64,000 nucleotides of DNA from Brevibacillus migulae (GCF_004521915.1 NZ_SDKD01000002.1:124862-188861); one strand, 5' to 3'; shown: positions 7,671 through 15,143, numbered from the stretch's first letter. The notes: generated by a model not told the origin, from the letters alone. Numbers and translations: made by a program.

Positions 7671-8666
7671 ATGGTTTCCATCAGCGCGGTTGAGGACCCA
7701 AATTTAATCTGTAGTGAAAGCCTGGTCGCTGCTGTCGCAAAATCGTGGGGGATTGACTATCGATTGATGTTTTTCCGGATGTGGAGCTTTCGTTATACAT
7801 CAGCGTCAGTCGGGAATGGGACGGCAGAGACGTTAGGCGCTAGATTACAGCACAGCGGTTGCGACTTTACGGATGTGGAAAAGAAGCTTGGGATCCGGGT
7901 TACCCATCATGTGAGCCATACTCCCTTGGAAGCGTTAGCCACCATTCGTTCTGAGCTGAATGATATGCGGCCAGTCGGGTTAAATATTGATGCTTTTTGG
8001 TGCCCTTGGCATCCGCTTTTCGGCAAACAACATTTACTTCATACACTCGGGGTCGTTGACATCAGGGAAACATCTGGTGACATTTCACTGAAAGTGATGG
8101 ATTCCCTGTTTCCGAATCAGCTCCAATCATTACCGCTGAGCGCGCTTGAAAAGGATCGAATTGAATGCTTGCGCTTCGCCCCATTACCTACGAATGCTGC
8201 GGAAAGAGGCTGGGAGGAGCTTCTTGGTGAAATGATCAAGAAAGCAGAATACGAAGACGGGGGAAGCGTGATGGAGCGCATCCGGGAATTCGCAAACGAG
8301 GTCAGGCAGCTGAGTGATATTCTCCGGGAAATCGAGGGGTATCCATATGTTGATGCCGCTCCCCTCTTCACTGAATTGAATATGGTTGCCTTAATGCGCA
8401 ACAAACTGTCGGATGCCCTCGGATACGTCTGGGAGTGTAGTGGCAAAGGGGAGATGCGCATGTTTGCAGCAGAGTTCAAGCGTATCGCCAAGCAATGGGA
8501 GGTTGTGCAGCATCTGCTGCTGAAATCAGTTTTTCTCGCGGACGCCAGTAAAGTGCTCCAGTTGGCGGCAAAGAAAATGGAAGAGATCGCAGATGCGGAA
8601 GAAAGGGTTCTGCATGGATTGAAAAAGGAAATCGAAGCGAAAGATGCGGGGGCAGACTCATGGTGA
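7671..8666 (+). CDS. BtrH_N-like Cys/His/Asp protein, divergent subfamily, first
   Basis: A 331-residue protein. ATG 7671 is chosen over ATG 7641 because AAAGGGGGAG ends 5 nt upstream. It resembles the next gene and, more distantly, the two BtrH_N-like proteins at 3014 and 4673. Candidate catalytic residues are Cys14 (LICSES), His124 (LLHTLG) and Asp144 (VMDSLF). A DAFWCPWHPL block precedes the His and corresponds to DGFWCPFHPL in the next gene. The C-terminal third is helical and shares a W-x-V-x-x-L-x-LKSVF pattern with the paralogues. A TATAAT (7626-7631) lies 40 bp upstream without a clear -35. It probably acts with the downstream ACP; the precise reaction is unknown. Confidence 0.78.
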   Translation: MVSISAVEDPNLICSESLVAAVAKSWGIDYRLMFFRMWSFRYTSASVGNGTAETLGARLQHSGCDFTDVEKKLGIRVTHHVSHTPLEALATIRSELNDMRPVGLNIDAFWCPWHPLFGKQHLLHTLGVVDIRETSGDISLKVMDSLFPNQLQSLPLSALEKDRIECLRFAPLPTNAAERGWEELLGEMIKKAEYEDGGSVMERIREFANEVRQLSDILREIEGYPYVDAAPLFTELNMVALMRNKLSDALGYVWECSGKGEMRMFAAEFKRIAKQWEVVQHLLLKSVFLADASKVLQLAAKKMEEIADAEERVLHGLKKEIEAKDAGADSW

Positions 8667-9643
8667 TTCCGATCAAGCCGGTTCGTGATCATTTGCTGAA
8701 TTGCTTTGAAGCCACGCTTGCAACAGTTGCAGCTTGGAAGCAGCGAGAATCTGTGTTTCTCTTCACGAGTCTCTGGGGTTTTGATTTTTTCAAACAGGAT
8801 GGAAATTCTCCGACCAGGCTTGGTGAGCGGCTATACAACGGGAGTCTGCCCGATGATGCCATTGAGCGGTATGCGGGGATTGAAACGTCTCAGCATGTGC
8901 TTTCTTCGATTCCCGAGTTGATCGATTTGCTGACACAGGAGTTGAATGCCAGCAGGCCGGTTGCGATGCGAATGGATGGTTTTTGGTGCCCTTTTCATCC
9001 GCTTTATCAAAAGCGAAGTTTCCCGCACGATTTTTTGGTGATTGGAATCGATCGACCAGGCAAGCGGTTGATCTGCCTTGATCCGATGTTCACCTCGGAT
9101 ATTCAACATTTTGCTATGGATGCATTACCAGAGGCAACGGACATCGCACTGACTTCATTTGCGTTCCATCCTATCGTGGAGTGGGATATGGCTCCCACCG
9201 CGCTGCTCCAACATGCGCTTCGCATCCTGTTTGCGAAGTCATCTGGCCGAAATGCCTTTGACATGATGAGGGACTTTTCCGAGGAAGTAAGCAAAGCCGT
9301 ATCGATTCGAACAGAACTGGAGCAGGGTTCGACAGTTACCTCGCCGTTCTTTCAGGAGCTGACGGCTATTGAGGTGAATCGGAAAAAATATTCGATCTTA
9401 TTGCACTTCCTGGGGGAGAGAGATCAATTGGACACGTTGCAGCATGCTGCCACGAGAATGGAAGAAGCATCGAGAAAGTGGAAAGTGATTACGAATCTGT
9501 TCTTAAAAGCAGTGTATATGGAGGATGCGACGAGCCTTCTTCAAAAAAATGCACGGCTCATTGCAGAGGCAGCATCATTTGAAGAAAAAATAGCGGAGGA
9601 ATTATGCCGAAGCACGGGATTTCATTTGTCATATACCAGCTGA
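8660..9643 (+). CDS. BtrH_N-like Cys/His/Asp protein, divergent subfamily, second
   Basis: A 327-residue protein overlapping the previous gene by 7 nt, so translation is probably coupled. It shows Cys15 (LLNCFE), His123 (SFPHDF) and Asp141 (ICLDPMF), which line up with the triads of the other three family members here. A DGFWCPFHPLYQK block precedes the His, and the C-terminus contains W-K-VITNLFLKAVY, nearly the same as the equivalent segment of the 3014 protein. It is followed after 39 bp by an acyl carrier protein gene, which supports an ACP-dependent acyl-transfer role. Whether the two adjacent proteins form a heteromer is not known. Confidence 0.78.
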   Translation: MVIPIKPVRDHLLNCFEATLATVAAWKQRESVFLFTSLWGFDFFKQDGNSPTRLGERLYNGSLPDDAIERYAGIETSQHVLSSIPELIDLLTQELNASRPVAMRMDGFWCPFHPLYQKRSFPHDFLVIGIDRPGKRLICLDPMFTSDIQHFAMDALPEATDIALTSFAFHPIVEWDMAPTALLQHALRILFAKSSGRNAFDMMRDFSEEVSKAVSIRTELEQGSTVTSPFFQELTAIEVNRKKYSILLHFLGERDQLDTLQHAATRMEEASRKWKVITNLFLKAVYMEDATSLLQKNARLIAEAASFEEKIAEELCRSTGFHLSYTS

Positions 9644-9682
9644 TGGCGTTGCTCGATAACCCTAAAGAGAGGAGGGAAAAGC

Positions 9683-9928
9683 ATGGGAAATCCAAATCAT
9701 TGGGTGCGACTTGTTAAGGAGAAGATCGCCGAAATTGAAAAAAGCAACCAAGAGATTGCTTACGATCAAGATTTAGGTGAAGTCGGCTTTGATTCGATGA
9801 AGATGATGCATTTAATCGTAGAGATCGAAATGATGTTTGACATTGCTTTCGAGGATGAGGATTTGTTGCTTGAAAATTTTATGACAATCGAAAAAATTGT
9901 CGCTATGGTTGAAAAGCATGTGCAATAA
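9683..9928 (+). CDS. stand-alone acyl/peptidyl carrier protein
   Basis: An 81-residue acidic, helical protein after GAGAGGAGG. The GFDSMKMM motif around Ser38 is the classical 4'-phosphopantetheine attachment site of carrier proteins, followed by a helix rich in Glu and hydrophobic residues and by a C-terminal IEKIVAMVEKHV helix. It is not the fatty-acid AcpP in context, since no fab genes are near. It closes the operon with two BtrH_N-like genes. By analogy to BtrI in butirosin, it could carry an amino-acyl or acyl chain; the loading enzyme is not in the window. No phosphopantetheinyl transferase is visible. Confidence 0.9.
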   Translation: MGNPNHWVRLVKEKIAEIEKSNQEIAYDQDLGEVGFDSMKMMHLIVEIEMMFDIAFEDEDLLLENFMTIEKIVAMVEKHVQ

Positions 9929-9962
9929 ATCGCTTTCGTATGACGAGTGTCGTGATCAGCAC

Positions 9963-10367
9963 TCATTCCAAAAAACGCTGCTTTAACTCGGGAGAAGGGT
10001 ACAGGCAAGCTTCAGTCGTGCCAAACCAGCGGTAGCGGTTCCGTGCGACCCAATCGTAAAGCGGATCGCGAATGAAGCGGGGAACCAGGATCAAGGCGTA
10101 AAGAACCGGCCAAAGTCCATGCATGTTGCGGGCGATCTTCAGCGCAGCTGTCGATTTCGTATACACGCTACCGCCTTCCAGCACCACGACGCTATTGAGC
10201 AGCTCGGGAGAAAGCTCCCATTTCTTCAGAAGCTGCTGACCTGCTTCCGACTGCTGGGAAGCAAACAGGAGTCTGCCTTCCGGGTCGCGGGGAATGAGAA
10301 AGCGAACCAGGCCATTGCAAAGATTGCACACCCCGTCAAACAGGATGATCGTCCCTCGAGCCTCCAT
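9963..10367 (-). CDS. DCC-family (DUF393) thiol-oxidoreductase-like protein
   Basis: A 134-residue protein starting at ATG after GGAGGG. It contains the defining DGVCNLCNG motif near the N-terminus (DxxCxxC), which resembles a thioredoxin-type redox centre, followed by RLLFASQQS, typical of DUF393 proteins such as B. subtilis YuxK. No signal peptide. Substrates of this family are mostly unknown. It stands alone, convergent to the ACP operon, and probably marks the return to core chromosomal genes. Confidence 0.9.
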   Translation of the reverse strand: MEARGTIILFDGVCNLCNGLVRFLIPRDPEGRLLFASQQSEAGQQLLKKWELSPELLNSVVVLEGGSVYTKSTAALKIARNMHGLWPVLYALILVPRFIRDPLYDWVARNRYRWFGTTEACLYPSPELKQRFLE

Positions 10368-10526
10368 ACGTTTCCCTCCATCAAAATCATATGCTTACAG
10401 AAACAGTGTAACAAAAAAAAACAGGAAATTGCGGTCCGATTTGATTTGATCGTTGGGGCTCTTGGCTGATCAGCTCAAAAGAAATGACACGTTGCAGGGA
10501 AATGCTGTGTCAGGTGCAAAAAAATG

Positions 10527-10555
10527 TTATCAAAATCACTTGGGTGCTATATAAT
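10527..10555 (+). promoter_or_regulatory. sigma-A promoter of the RidA gene
   Basis: TTATCA (10527-10532), a 17-bp spacer and a perfect TATAAT (10550-10555) lie 30 bp upstream of the RidA start codon. Confidence 0.7.
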
Positions 10556-10584
10556 TGGCCTTAATCTAATCGGGAGGGAAATGG

Positions 10585-10989
10585 ATGAACGGGCATAAGC
10601 AGGTTGCGTTTCAGAATCCACAATCCATGCCGCCAACCAATGGCTATACCCATGTGGTGGAAGTGCGAAATGGTAGAACGATTTACATTTCCGGACAAGT
10701 TGCGATCAATCAGCATGGCGAATTGGTGGGAAAGGGAGATTTAGCCGCCCAAACCAGACAAGTATTTGAAAACATAAAAGCTGCACTCGAAGCAGCCCGC
10801 GCAAGTTTTGAAGACGTTGTCAAATTAACGTTTTTTGTAACGGATATCACGCAAATGCAGGTTGTGCGGGAGATTCGGGATATGTACGTGAACACGGGCA
10901 ATCCGCCTGCCAGCTCGGCAGTAGAGGTGAGCAAATTGATCAACGAGCATTTTTTGATTGAAATAGAAGCGATCGCAGTGGGGGAATAG
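10585..10989 (+). CDS. RidA-family (YjgF/YER057c/UK114) protein
   Basis: A 134-residue protein starting at ATG after GGGAGGG. RidA proteins hydrolyse reactive enamine/imine intermediates released by PLP enzymes. Family features are YISGQVAINQHGELVG, the QTRQVFENIKAALEAA helix, VVKLTFFVTDI, and a C-terminal PPASSAVEVSKL block containing the strand normally ending in the active-site region. The classical Arg of RidA in the R-PARS motif is not obvious (PPASSAVEV here), so it may belong to a subfamily with a different substrate. Monocistronic, bounded by a promoter and a strong terminator. Confidence 0.9.
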   Translation: MNGHKQVAFQNPQSMPPTNGYTHVVEVRNGRTIYISGQVAINQHGELVGKGDLAAQTRQVFENIKAALEAARASFEDVVKLTFFVTDITQMQVVREIRDMYVNTGNPPASSAVEVSKLINEHFLIEIEAIAVGE

Positions 10990-11011
10990 CTACGGCGATG
11001 TAATTGCATAG

Positions 11012-11049
11012 AAAAGTGCCGGGGATTTGCATACCCGGCACTTTTTTTA
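11012..11049. terminator. bidirectional intrinsic terminator between RidA gene and hutH
   Basis: AAAGTGCCGGG pairs with CCCGGCACTTT around a 9-10 nt loop, with TTTTTTT on the plus side and TTTTC on the minus side, between two convergent genes. Confidence 0.85.
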
Positions 11050-11061
11050 TCTGATCGCGAA

Positions 11062-12567
11062 TTACAAGACCAATGCTCCAGAGCCTATCAACCGATCCGC
11101 TTTCTCCATATCTACATACATTTCCCGGTCCTCGTCTAAGTGAGCGATTTCCTTTCGAATTTCTTCATAAGCCCGTTTGGTTCCCAAGCCAAGCGCCCCC
11201 TGGCCAAAATCGATCGCTTGAGCTGCCGCCAGATATTCAATCGCTAACACCTTGCGGACATTGCCGACCACTGTGCGGAGCTTGCGTGCCGCGGTCGTTC
11301 CCATGCTGACATGATCCTCCTGATTGGCAGAGGAAGGAATAGAATCCACCGATGCAGGGTGGCACAAGACTTTGTTCTCGGACACGATGGAGGCTGCGGC
11401 ATATTGGGTGATCATAAAGCCGGAATGGAGTCCGCCCGATTCCGTCAAAAATCCAGGCAGGCCGCTCAACTGCGGATTGACAAGTCGCTCGGTGCGGCGT
11501 TCGGAAATATTGGCCAGCTCTGCCATGGCAATGGCCAGGAAATCTGCGGCGAGAGCCATTGGCTGTCCGTGGAAGTTTCCGCCGGAGATCACATCGCCAG
11601 TGTCGCTGAACAATACGGGATTATCCGTCACACTATTGCACTCGCGAGTCACGATCGTCCAGACATATTCCAAGGTATCGCGCGTCGCTCCGTGCACTTG
11701 CGGGATGCAGCGGAGACTATACGGATCCTGCACGCGGAGCTCTCCTTGCGCGGAGGTGCGCTCACTGCCTTTCAGGTGCTCCAGCAGCCGGCGCGCGGAT
11801 TCTTGCTGGCCGGGATGGGGACGCACCACATGCAGCTGCGGATCGAATGCTTTCGGAATCCCTCGCAAGGCTTCAATCGTCATGGCCGCGATCACTTCGG
11901 CGCTTTCCATGAGCACACGGGCATCATAGGCAGCGAGACATAGCTGGGCGGTCATGGCTTGCGTTCCATTGATCAAGGCCAGGCCTTCCTTGGCTTCCAG
12001 GCGGACAGGCGATAATCCCGCTGCCGCGAGGGCCTTTGCACCGGTCATTCGCTTGCCTTGATATTCGGCTTCCCCTTTGCCGATCATTACCAGCACCATG
12101 TGGGCGAGCGGGGCCAAATCACCGCTGGCGCCAAGTGAACCTTGCTCAGGGATGATCGGATGGATCTGGTGATTGCACATGTCGATCAACAGCTGTAAGG
12201 TCTCCAGCCTTATGCCGGAATACCCTTTTGCCAGCGCATTGATCCGCAGCGCCATCATGGCCCGCACGACCTCGGCCGGATAAGGCTGTCCCATTCCACA
12301 TGCATGGCTCATGATCAAATTTTCCTGCAAACGGCTTACGTCTTCGGCGGGAATCATGACATCCGAGAATTTGCCAAATCCCGTGGTAATCCCATACACG
12401 ACACGTTCTTCCTGCAGCATCGATTCGACCATTTGCCTCGAGGCGACTACCCGCTCTTTAGCGGTAGCGGTGAGAGAAATGAGCGCCTGCTCTCGAGCGA
12501 TTGCGACTACCTGTTCAATGGAGAGGTGATCTCCGTCTAACTGAATGTTTGTTCGTGTTTGTGACAT
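11062..12567 (-). CDS. hutH: histidine ammonia-lyase
   Basis: A 501-residue enzyme converting L-histidine to urocanate and ammonia, the first step of histidine degradation. The Ala147-Ser148-Gly149 triad in GSLGASGD forms the MIO electrophile. Other family blocks are YGITTGFGKFSD, NLIMSHACG and GGNFHGQPMALA. ATG 12567 is chosen because AAAGGAGG precedes it; an upstream in-frame start at 12600 lacks a ribosome binding site. No other hut genes are adjacent, so the remainder of the pathway must be elsewhere. The leader contains a strong terminator-like hairpin (12606-12635), suggesting attenuation. Confidence 0.97.
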   Translation of the reverse strand: MSQTRTNIQLDGDHLSIEQVVAIAREQALISLTATAKERVVASRQMVESMLQEERVVYGITTGFGKFSDVMIPAEDVSRLQENLIMSHACGMGQPYPAEVVRAMMALRINALAKGYSGIRLETLQLLIDMCNHQIHPIIPEQGSLGASGDLAPLAHMVLVMIGKGEAEYQGKRMTGAKALAAAGLSPVRLEAKEGLALINGTQAMTAQLCLAAYDARVLMESAEVIAAMTIEALRGIPKAFDPQLHVVRPHPGQQESARRLLEHLKGSERTSAQGELRVQDPYSLRCIPQVHGATRDTLEYVWTIVTRECNSVTDNPVLFSDTGDVISGGNFHGQPMALAADFLAIAMAELANISERRTERLVNPQLSGLPGFLTESGGLHSGFMITQYAAASIVSENKVLCHPASVDSIPSSANQEDHVSMGTTAARKLRTVVGNVRKVLAIEYLAAAQAIDFGQGALGLGTKRAYEEIRKEIAHLDEDREMYVDMEKADRLIGSGALVL

Positions 12568-12605
12568 GATATTTTCCTCCTTTAGCAGAACAGAGAACAA
12601 AAGGA

Positions 12606-12635
12606 AAGGGGTTAGGAATGATTTCCTAACCCCTT
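12606..12635 (-). promoter_or_regulatory. terminator-like hairpin in the hutH leader (candidate attenuator)
   Basis: A perfect 13-bp inverted repeat (AAGGGGTTAGGAA / TTCCTAACCCCTT) with a 4-nt loop, followed on the minus strand by TCCTTTTGTTC, lies about 40 nt upstream of the hutH start codon and in the sense orientation. In B. subtilis the hut operon is controlled by HutP-dependent antitermination at a hairpin upstream of hutH; no hutP gene is visible here. Alternatively it terminates an upstream transcript. Confidence 0.65.
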
Positions 12636-12934
12636 GAGAAGCTCTATGGAATGGTGAACGTGTATAACCCTACAGGTCAAATGCATACGTTTCCCTGCTT
12701 TCCTTTTCGCTAATTGGCTTTTGTCCACGTATGAAAAATTGGCATAACTATCCTTTAATTGTAGTGCGATGGACAAATTAGTCAATAGGTTTCTTTCGGG
12801 ATATTTTTCATGTTTCGTTCCAGGTGGGAAAAAAGGGCACATGGTTTTTGGCGGAAATGGGCAAGTGTCGTTTCTCGCGACGGGTATTTGTCATACCATG
12901 TACTGTGTGATGAACCTGAAAGGAGAGTGTCAAG
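12636..12934. other. gene-free spacer upstream of hutH
   Basis: With the hutH leader this makes a gap of about 370 bases. It must contain divergent promoters for hutH and the 12935 gene. No convincing -35/-10 pair was found on either strand, and no small gene with a good ribosome binding site. The AAAGGAGAG at 12919-12926 belongs to the 12935 gene. Confidence 0.5.
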
Positions 12935-13558
12935 TTGGAACAAAGACAACCAGAGCGCATGCCGATCACTCCGCCAGCGGTTCCGCGGATGCCGAAGGAG
13001 ATGCCGATACAGCCGATGCCAATGCCGCCAATCACACCACATATGCCTCCCCAAATGCAGCCGAAAAAGGAAATGCCGCTGCCTATTCCGATGCCAATGC
13101 CGCCAGCTTTGCCGAGAAAGGAAATGCCGATCCCACGTCCACGTCCATCCCTGCCGCCCATTCAAATGCCAAACGTAGAAATTCATATCAACAAGTATCA
13201 TTTCCATTTGGAACGCATGCAATTCTTCAAGCGCAAATGCGAAAAACATCGGGAAAATCGTAGAAAATACCGGATGTATTACAAGCAGTATCAGCATCAC
13301 AAACAGCGTGCCGATCACTACCATGCAAAATGCTGGCCGGGACATGAACAAGGAAGCAGCAGCTCCGGCGGTTACCGCGGCTCTTCCAGCAGCACAGGCG
13401 GTTATCGTGGCTCTTCCAGCGGGATGGGCCGTCATCGTGACTCTTCCAGCAGCTCCAGAGAGCATCATCACCGCCCGTGGTCCGGCTCCAAAAAACGTCA
13501 TGGACGAAAATCCTCGGGCTGCAGCTGCGGATGCAGCATGGATTCCTCTTCGTCCTGA
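12935..13558 (+). CDS. low-complexity Pro/Met-rich then Ser/Gly-repeat protein, possible spore-surface protein
   Basis: A 207-residue protein starting at TTG 12935 with AAGGAGAG 8 nt upstream. Residues 1-80 are Pro/Met-rich with repeated PMP, PKEMP and RKEMP units. Residues 80-135 are basic and aromatic (His, Tyr, Lys, Arg). Residues 137-190 contain three imperfect repeats of about 9 residues, GGYRGSSSS-like. The end is SGCSCGCSMDSSSS. No signal peptide or transmembrane helix. The composition resembles spore coat or exosporium proteins that become cross-linked; this is by analogy only. The antisense strand also has a long open frame, a consequence of biased composition. The homologous family is not recognised. 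Confidence 0.72.
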   Translation: MEQRQPERMPITPPAVPRMPKEMPIQPMPMPPITPHMPPQMQPKKEMPLPIPMPMPPALPRKEMPIPRPRPSLPPIQMPNVEIHINKYHFHLERMQFFKRKCEKHRENRRKYRMYYKQYQHHKQRADHYHAKCWPGHEQGSSSSGGYRGSSSSTGGYRGSSSGMGRHRDSSSSSREHHHRPWSGSKKRHGRKSSGCSCGCSMDSSSS

Positions 13559-13571
13559 TACTATTGTATGG

Positions 13572-13610
13572 GAAGACGCACCTCCAGGTGAGTGGGCGTC
13601 TTCTTTGTTT
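13572..13610 (+). terminator. intrinsic terminator of the low-complexity gene
   Basis: GAAGACGC (13572-13579) pairs with GCGTCTTC (13596-13603), with an inner CACCT/AGGTG stem, followed by TTTGTTT. Confidence 0.8.
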
Positions 13611-13644
13611 TGGCGTTTGTTTTTCCAGAAATGAGCGTGGCGCT

Positions 13645-14580
13645 TCAATGGGGAACCGGTATGGCTTCGGGATGGATATCCTTCGCAAGCAGCTCCTTCC
13701 TGAGGTTTAGCAAGGCCAGATCCTTATTTTTACATTCCAGCATGATGTCCACATCATAATCGGTCAGCGCATTGACAAAGGTCAGAAAGTCCTCCAGCAT
13801 GATCTCATCTGCGTGAGCACGGAAGTCCTTCTCTGATTTCGGAGAAGAAAAATGCATTTTGGGCGTTCGCGATCCCCAGGTCTGGATGATGCGGGGGAGA
13901 TAGGCGATCCAATCCTCGCCTTCATTGATGCAATCATGATGGTGAATATCCAGGACCATGGGTGCACCGATTTTTTCACAGAGCTCGAGCACATCGCGCA
14001 TCCCGTAGGACGTATCATCGTTTTCGACGACCAAACGTTTTTTGATCGTGCCCGGCAAGCTTTCATAATGCTTGGCAAAGCGCTCGAGCGAAGCCTTTTT
14101 ATCCCCGTAGACACCGCCAACATGGGTTACAAGGACAGAATTGTCATCCAAGCCCATCAGATCAAATACACGGGCATGATAGGCAAAATCCCGGATAGTC
14201 GCTTCCAAGACGCGGGGATTGTCCGAATTCAAAATGCTGTAATGGCCGGGATGAGAGGTTAAGCGAATCCCATGCTTCCGTATATATTCGCCAGCCTTGT
14301 CAAAGTCCCAGGCGAATTCCTTCGCCCAATCCCAGCCTTCTGTGACGGGGTGGGTGGCGAACGGTATAAATTCCGAGGGCAGCCGGTATAGATAAATTTG
14401 ATTTTCGAGATTATAGGCCAACAGCTCCATCAAATGAAAGAAGTTGGTCTGCAGGACTTTGCGCAATTTTTTACGCTGTTCCTCCGGCGACATTTTCCCC
14501 AATTGCGCAAGCGTAGTCTTTTTGTTGGGGTTGTTGGAGGTCGCCATGCTGATGCAAGCGTAGCCCAGGCGGATCATCAT
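13645..14580 (-). CDS. uvsE: UV DNA damage endonuclease UvsE
   Basis: A 311-residue TIM-barrel endonuclease that nicks DNA 5' to UV photoproducts, opening an alternative excision-repair route. ATG 14580 follows GAGGAGTGAT; the longer frame to 14646 has no ribosome binding site. Typical blocks are RLGYACISM at the N-terminus, LTSHPGHYSILNSDNP, THVGGVYGDK, VVENDD and VLDIHHHDC, which supply metal-binding Glu, Asp and His residues. It is convergent with the low-complexity protein gene and monocistronic. UV resistance is relevant to spores, but no sporulation promoter was identified. Confidence 0.95.
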   Translation of the reverse strand: MMIRLGYACISMATSNNPNKKTTLAQLGKMSPEEQRKKLRKVLQTNFFHLMELLAYNLENQIYLYRLPSEFIPFATHPVTEGWDWAKEFAWDFDKAGEYIRKHGIRLTSHPGHYSILNSDNPRVLEATIRDFAYHARVFDLMGLDDNSVLVTHVGGVYGDKKASLERFAKHYESLPGTIKKRLVVENDDTSYGMRDVLELCEKIGAPMVLDIHHHDCINEGEDWIAYLPRIIQTWGSRTPKMHFSSPKSEKDFRAHADEIMLEDFLTFVNALTDYDVDIMLECKNKDLALLNLRKELLAKDIHPEAIPVPH

Positions 14581-14701
14581 ATCACTCCTCTTCCGTTCTT
14601 TTTGCGGGTAGTATTCCCGAGTGAAGCTGAACCTTTTTGGTATCAAATTCTAATCCAATCGAAAGACTAATGATCGTACTACCAAGAGAAGGAGGATGCA
14701 G

Positions 14702-15049
14702 ATGGCAGAGCATCAATTGTCACAAGAGTATCGCGAGGGGCTGCAAGCATTCGGGAGAGTGATGCCGGATGTGCTGTCAGCCTATAATCAATTTACCAAT
14801 CTGTGCTTTCAGGAAGGCGAATTGTCCAGAAAGCAAAAGCATTTGATGGCCATGGCGGTGTCACTGTTTACCGGGAATGAGCATTGCATCGTGTATCATC
14901 TGGAAGGAGCTCTTGACGAAAAAGCGACGGAAAAGGAAATCGCGGAAACGATTGCAGTCGCGGGAGCATATGGCGGCGGCACGACGTTTTCACACGGCGT
15001 CATTCTGATTAACGAGGTCATGGACGAATTCAAGCAGCGGGTGCAATAG
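14702..15049 (+). CDS. carboxymuconolactone decarboxylase/AhpD-like family protein
   Basis: A 115-residue helical protein. ATG 14702 is preferred over ATG 14696 because GGAGG ends at 14695, leaving 6 nt of spacing. The core EHCIVYHLEGAL matches the CMD-family active-site helix (E-x-C-x3-H), but the usual second Cys of AhpD (CxxC) is replaced, leaving only one cysteine. A resolving-cysteine peroxidase-reductase mechanism is therefore unlikely as written. The family also includes decarboxylases and proteins of unknown function. Monocistronic, followed by a strong terminator. Confidence 0.87.
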   Translation: MAEHQLSQEYREGLQAFGRVMPDVLSAYNQFTNLCFQEGELSRKQKHLMAMAVSLFTGNEHCIVYHLEGALDEKATEKEIAETIAVAGAYGGGTTFSHGVILINEVMDEFKQRVQ

Positions 15050-15087
15050 TGGATCAGATATAGCCAATCCTACATAGCGTAAATCGA

Positions 15088-15135
15088 AGATCGCCTCACC
15101 GATGCCAATTTTGCAGGTGCAAGGCGATCTTTTTT
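15088..15135 (+). terminator. intrinsic terminator of the CMD-family gene
   Basis: AGATCGCCT (15088-15096) pairs with AGGCGATCT (15122-15130) across a loop with an inner CACC/GGTG pairing, followed by TTTTTT. The T-run runs directly into the next promoter. Confidence 0.85.
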
Positions 15136-15143
15136 GGTATAAT
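15135..15143 (+). promoter_or_regulatory. extended -10 promoter of nfrA
   Basis: TGGTATAAT (TGn plus a perfect TATAAT at 15138-15143) begins in the T-run of the previous terminator, 48 bp upstream of the nfrA start. No good -35 is present, as expected for an extended -10 promoter. Confidence 0.6.

Noticed and set aside
13366..13452. Short tandem repeats as a possible CRISPR or minisatellite
   Set aside because: They are in-frame, roughly 27-30 nt units inside a coding sequence and encode GGYRGSSS-type peptide repeats, with no spacers.
12782..13648. 288-residue minus-strand frame rich in His/Arg
   Set aside because: Complement of the Pro/Met- and Ser/Gly-rich coding sequence; no ribosome binding site.
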